This document shows positions 14,257 to 15,837 of a DNA stretch of 15,837 nucleotides, one piece after another. The position numbers and the translations under genes are program-made. Source of the DNA: an uncultured Eubacteriales bacterium (GTDB lineage: Bacteria > Bacillota > Clostridia > Oscillospirales > Oscillospiraceae); contig USQL01000052.1 of assembly GCA_900556935.1 (NCBI GenBank), positions 1 through 15,837 of the forward strand, read 5' to 3'. The notes under the pieces were generated by a model that was not told where the DNA came from, searched no databases, and was given only the letters and a program-made list of their open reading frames with translations. Position 1 is the stretch's first letter. Each line of letters begins with the position of its first letter.

Positions 14257-14285
14257 AGCATATCATGACCTTGCAAAATTTGCAA
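14257..14285 (-). promoter_or_regulatory. Promoter of the DUF4349 gene
   Basis: On the minus strand, TTGCAA (14280-14285) and TATGCT (14257-14262) with 17-base spacing, placing the transcript start near 14250 and giving a leader of about 35 nt with the AAAGGAGG site. The -10 box is weak, which fits a regulated promoter. Confidence 0.55.
14271..14285. promoter_or_regulatory. Perfect palindrome over the DUF4349 promoter (candidate operator)
   Basis: TTGCAAA, one central A, TTTGCAA: a perfect 7-bp inverted repeat. It covers the -35 box and part of the spacer of the minus-strand promoter. Size and placement fit a dimeric helix-turn-helix regulator, but no such regulator is encoded nearby. Confidence 0.5.
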
Positions 14286-14352
14286 GAACGCCATGGCAGT
14301 TTTTAAGAAATCTTAATGAATCCCGGCTTTGTATGATTTCACGGAAATGGGC

Positions 14353-14381
14353 TTGCAAAGAGCGGCGTTTTTCGGTATAAT
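14353..14381 (+). promoter_or_regulatory. Promoter of tdk-deoC
   Basis: TTGCAA (14353-14358) and perfect TATAAT (14376-14381) with 17-base spacing, start near 14388. It is divergent from the DUF4349 promoter, with about 70 bases between the -35 boxes. Confidence 0.8.
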
Positions 14382-14413
14382 GGAGCCGAGAGACGATAGG
14401 GAGGAAGAACCCA

Positions 14414-15019
14414 ATGGCAAAGCTTTATTTCAAATACGGAGCAATGGGCTCCAGCAAGACGGCTCAGGCGCTGATTACAAAGTATAACTACGAGGAAAAC
14501 GATCTGCGGGTCTGGCTTTTAAAGCCCAGCGCCGATTTGCGGGACGGGGTGCACATGCTCTCCAGCCGCATCGGCCTCAGCGCGAAGGCCGACGTGCTGC
14601 CTCCGGAAAAAGATGCCTACCGCTGGTTCCAGGAGGAGCATCTGGGCTCCTGCGATGTGATCATCGTAGACGAGTGCCAGTTCCTGACGGTGGAGCAGAT
14701 TGACCAGCTCCGGGGCATTGTGGACGACTACAACGTGCCTGTGATGTGCTTTGGCCTGCGGACCGATTTCCAGACCCATCTGTTTCCCGGCTCTCTGCGG
14801 CTTATGGAGGTGGCGGATACCATTCAGGAGATCAAAACCATCTGCGACTGCGGGGCCAAGGCCACTGTCAACGCCAGAATCGACAGCCAGGGCCATATCG
14901 TAACCCAGGGCGCTCAGGTGTTCCTCGGCGGCAACGATGCCTATATCGCCATGTGCCACAAGTGCTATATCCGTGGCATCAAGGAACATAAGGTCATCCG
15001 CCTCCACGGACACCAGTAA
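14414..15019 (+). CDS. tdk: Thymidine kinase (type II)
   Basis: 201 residues, normal length. It phosphorylates thymidine (and deoxyuridine) to dTMP with ATP in the salvage pathway, in the cytosol. P-loop G9-A-M-G-S-S-K-T16, the D86-E87-C-Q Walker B-like motif with the catalytic acidic residue, the substrate-binding lasso region containing G114-L-R-T-D-F, and zinc-site cysteines C144/C146 and C181/C184 are all visible. The SSRIGLS and TICDCGAKA segments are closest to the branch of the E. coli enzyme. GGGAGGAAG precedes the ATG. deoC starts 31 bases after the stop with no terminator between, so both genes are read from the TATAAT promoter at 14376. Confidence 0.96.
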   Translation: MAKLYFKYGAMGSSKTAQALITKYNYEENDLRVWLLKPSADLRDGVHMLSSRIGLSAKADVLPPEKDAYRWFQEEHLGSCDVIIVDECQFLTVEQIDQLRGIVDDYNVPVMCFGLRTDFQTHLFPGSLRLMEVADTIQEIKTICDCGAKATVNARIDSQGHIVTQGAQVFLGGNDAYIAMCHKCYIRGIKEHKVIRLHGHQ

Positions 15020-15050
15020 TATTATTTTCTTTTTAAAGGAGTACATTCCC

Positions 15051-15737
15051 ATGGAACTTTCTGAAATTCTCGCCAAGTGCGACCATACCCTGCTTTCCCA
15101 GACCGCGACCTGGGCAGACATCAAGGGCATCTGCGATGATGGCATGAAGTACCACACCGCTTCCGTCTGCATCCCCGCCTGCTATGTAAAGCAGGCCAAG
15201 GAATATGTAGGGGAGAAGCTCGCCATCTGCACCGTCATCGGCTTCCCCAACGGCTACGCCACCACCGCTTCCAAGTGCTTCATGGCCTCCGACGCTGTGG
15301 ACAACGGCGCGGACGAGGTGGATATGGTTATCAATATCGGCTGGGCTAAGGCGGGGCTGTTTGATGCCGTGCGGGACGAAATCGCCGCCGTGAAAAAGGC
15401 CTGCAAGGGCAAGCTCCTGAAGGTGATTATCGAAACCTGTCTGCTGACCGACGACGAAAAGATTGCCCTGTGCAAGGCTGTTTCCGACTCCGGCGCGGAC
15501 TATATCAAGACCTCCACCGGCTTCTCCACCGCGGGAGCTACCTTCCACGATGTGGAGCTGTTTGCCAAGCACGTTGCCCCCCATGTGAAGATTAAGGCCG
15601 CCGGCGGCATCTCGTCCCTGGCCGATGCCGAGGAGTTCATCCGCCTGGGCGCTTCCCGGCTGGGCACCTCCCGGATTGTTAAGCTCGCCAAGGCCATGGA
15701 GAAAAACGAATCTGCCCCCAATGACGGAAGCTACTAA
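15051..15737 (+). CDS. deoC: Deoxyribose-phosphate aldolase
   Basis: 228 residues, a class I aldolase of TIM-barrel fold that splits 2-deoxyribose-5-phosphate into glyceraldehyde-3-phosphate and acetaldehyde, the last step of deoxynucleoside breakdown. The Schiff-base lysine is K153 in DYIKTSTGF. The acidic residue D91 lies in [11 protein letters not shown] and the second lysine K182 in KIKAAGGI, so the catalytic set is complete. The start is ATG 15051, nine bases after AAAGGAG. The longer in-frame reading would overlap tdk out of frame and is rejected. Transcribed with tdk. Ordinary deo operon partners (a phosphorylase or phosphopentomutase) are not present inside the window and may lie to the right. 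Confidence 0.96.
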   Translation: MELSEILAKCDHTLLSQTATWADIKGICDDGMKYHTASVCIPACYVKQAKEYVGEKLAICTVIGFPNGYATTASKCFMASDAVDNGADEVDMVINIGWAKAGLFDAVRDEIAAVKKACKGKLLKVIIETCLLTDDEKIALCKAVSDSGADYIKTSTGFSTAGATFHDVELFAKHVAPHVKIKAAGGISSLADAEEFIRLGASRLGTSRIVKLAKAMEKNESAPNDGSY

Positions 15738-15778
15738 GCGCCTGCGCCGTATGGGAAATGTTTGAAAATCCGGGGGAT

Positions 15779-15837
15779 TGGAGCTGTTAGAAAAGCATGT
15801 CGCTGCGAACCAGTGACCGTCGTCACTGGTGTGGCAG
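15779..15837. repeat. Palindromic intergenic element, copy 2 (cut by window edge)
   Basis: Begins with the same 16 bases as copy 1 (15779-15794), then a similar inner part with GCGAACCAGTGAC (15805-15817). It next adds a CGTC tetraloop and GTCACTGGT (15822-15830), forming a 9-bp inner hairpin with 15809-15817. An outer CTGC/GCAG pair (15803-15806 and 15834-15837) wraps it. The right terminal arm would lie beyond the window. It follows deoC by about 40 bases and may also end its transcript. Confidence 0.8.

Overview
The window reads as chromosomal DNA from a spore-forming, low-to-moderate oxygen Clostridia genome, most likely an Oscillospiraceae/Ruminococcaceae-type gut bacterium. The support is a clear spoIVA gene, YfhO-, DUF4349- and TraX-type proteins of the kind common in that group, strong AAGGAGG ribosome binding sites, and GC-rich codon use in most genes. 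The taxonomic call is an inference from gene content and composition; no 16S or other marker is present.

Layout. At the left edge (minus strand) is the N-terminal third of an MFS sugar-type transporter with its own promoter. A degraded piece of a radical SAM gene (YhcC-like) lies between it and a plus-strand TraX-family membrane protein. traX converges on ychF (minus strand) across a perfect bidirectional hairpin. To the right of ychF lies a conspicuously AT-richer block of about 5.4 kb (2.6-8.1 kb). It holds a LytTR response regulator, an AgrC-type GHKL sensor kinase, two ABC-2 type permeases of very different length and an ABC ATPase, all on the plus strand. A diverged 120-bp direct repeat brackets this block. 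The left copy forms the ychF leader and the right copy sits behind the ATPase gene. Immediately right of the second copy is a truncated histidine kinase fragment in GC-rich host-like codons, in frame with spoIVA. The island therefore looks inserted or recombined into a host locus.

Right half. spoIVA (spore coat basement ATPase) is followed by a small PH-domain protein, then by a large YfhO-family membrane protein. This last gene converges on a DUF4349 lipoprotein across a 61-bp palindromic element. The start of a second copy of that element lies at the right edge of the window. The DUF4349 gene is divergent from a tdk-deoC pair (thymidine kinase and deoxyribose-phosphate aldolase), which forms a deoxynucleoside salvage/catabolism unit.

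Working together: the kinase, regulator and ABC genes most plausibly form one sensing-and-export (or self-protection) module whose regulator controls the ABC promoter. tdk and deoC share deoxynucleoside metabolism. The other genes are single-gene units with recognisable promoters. No rRNA, tRNA, CRISPR array, integrase or transposase gene was seen.
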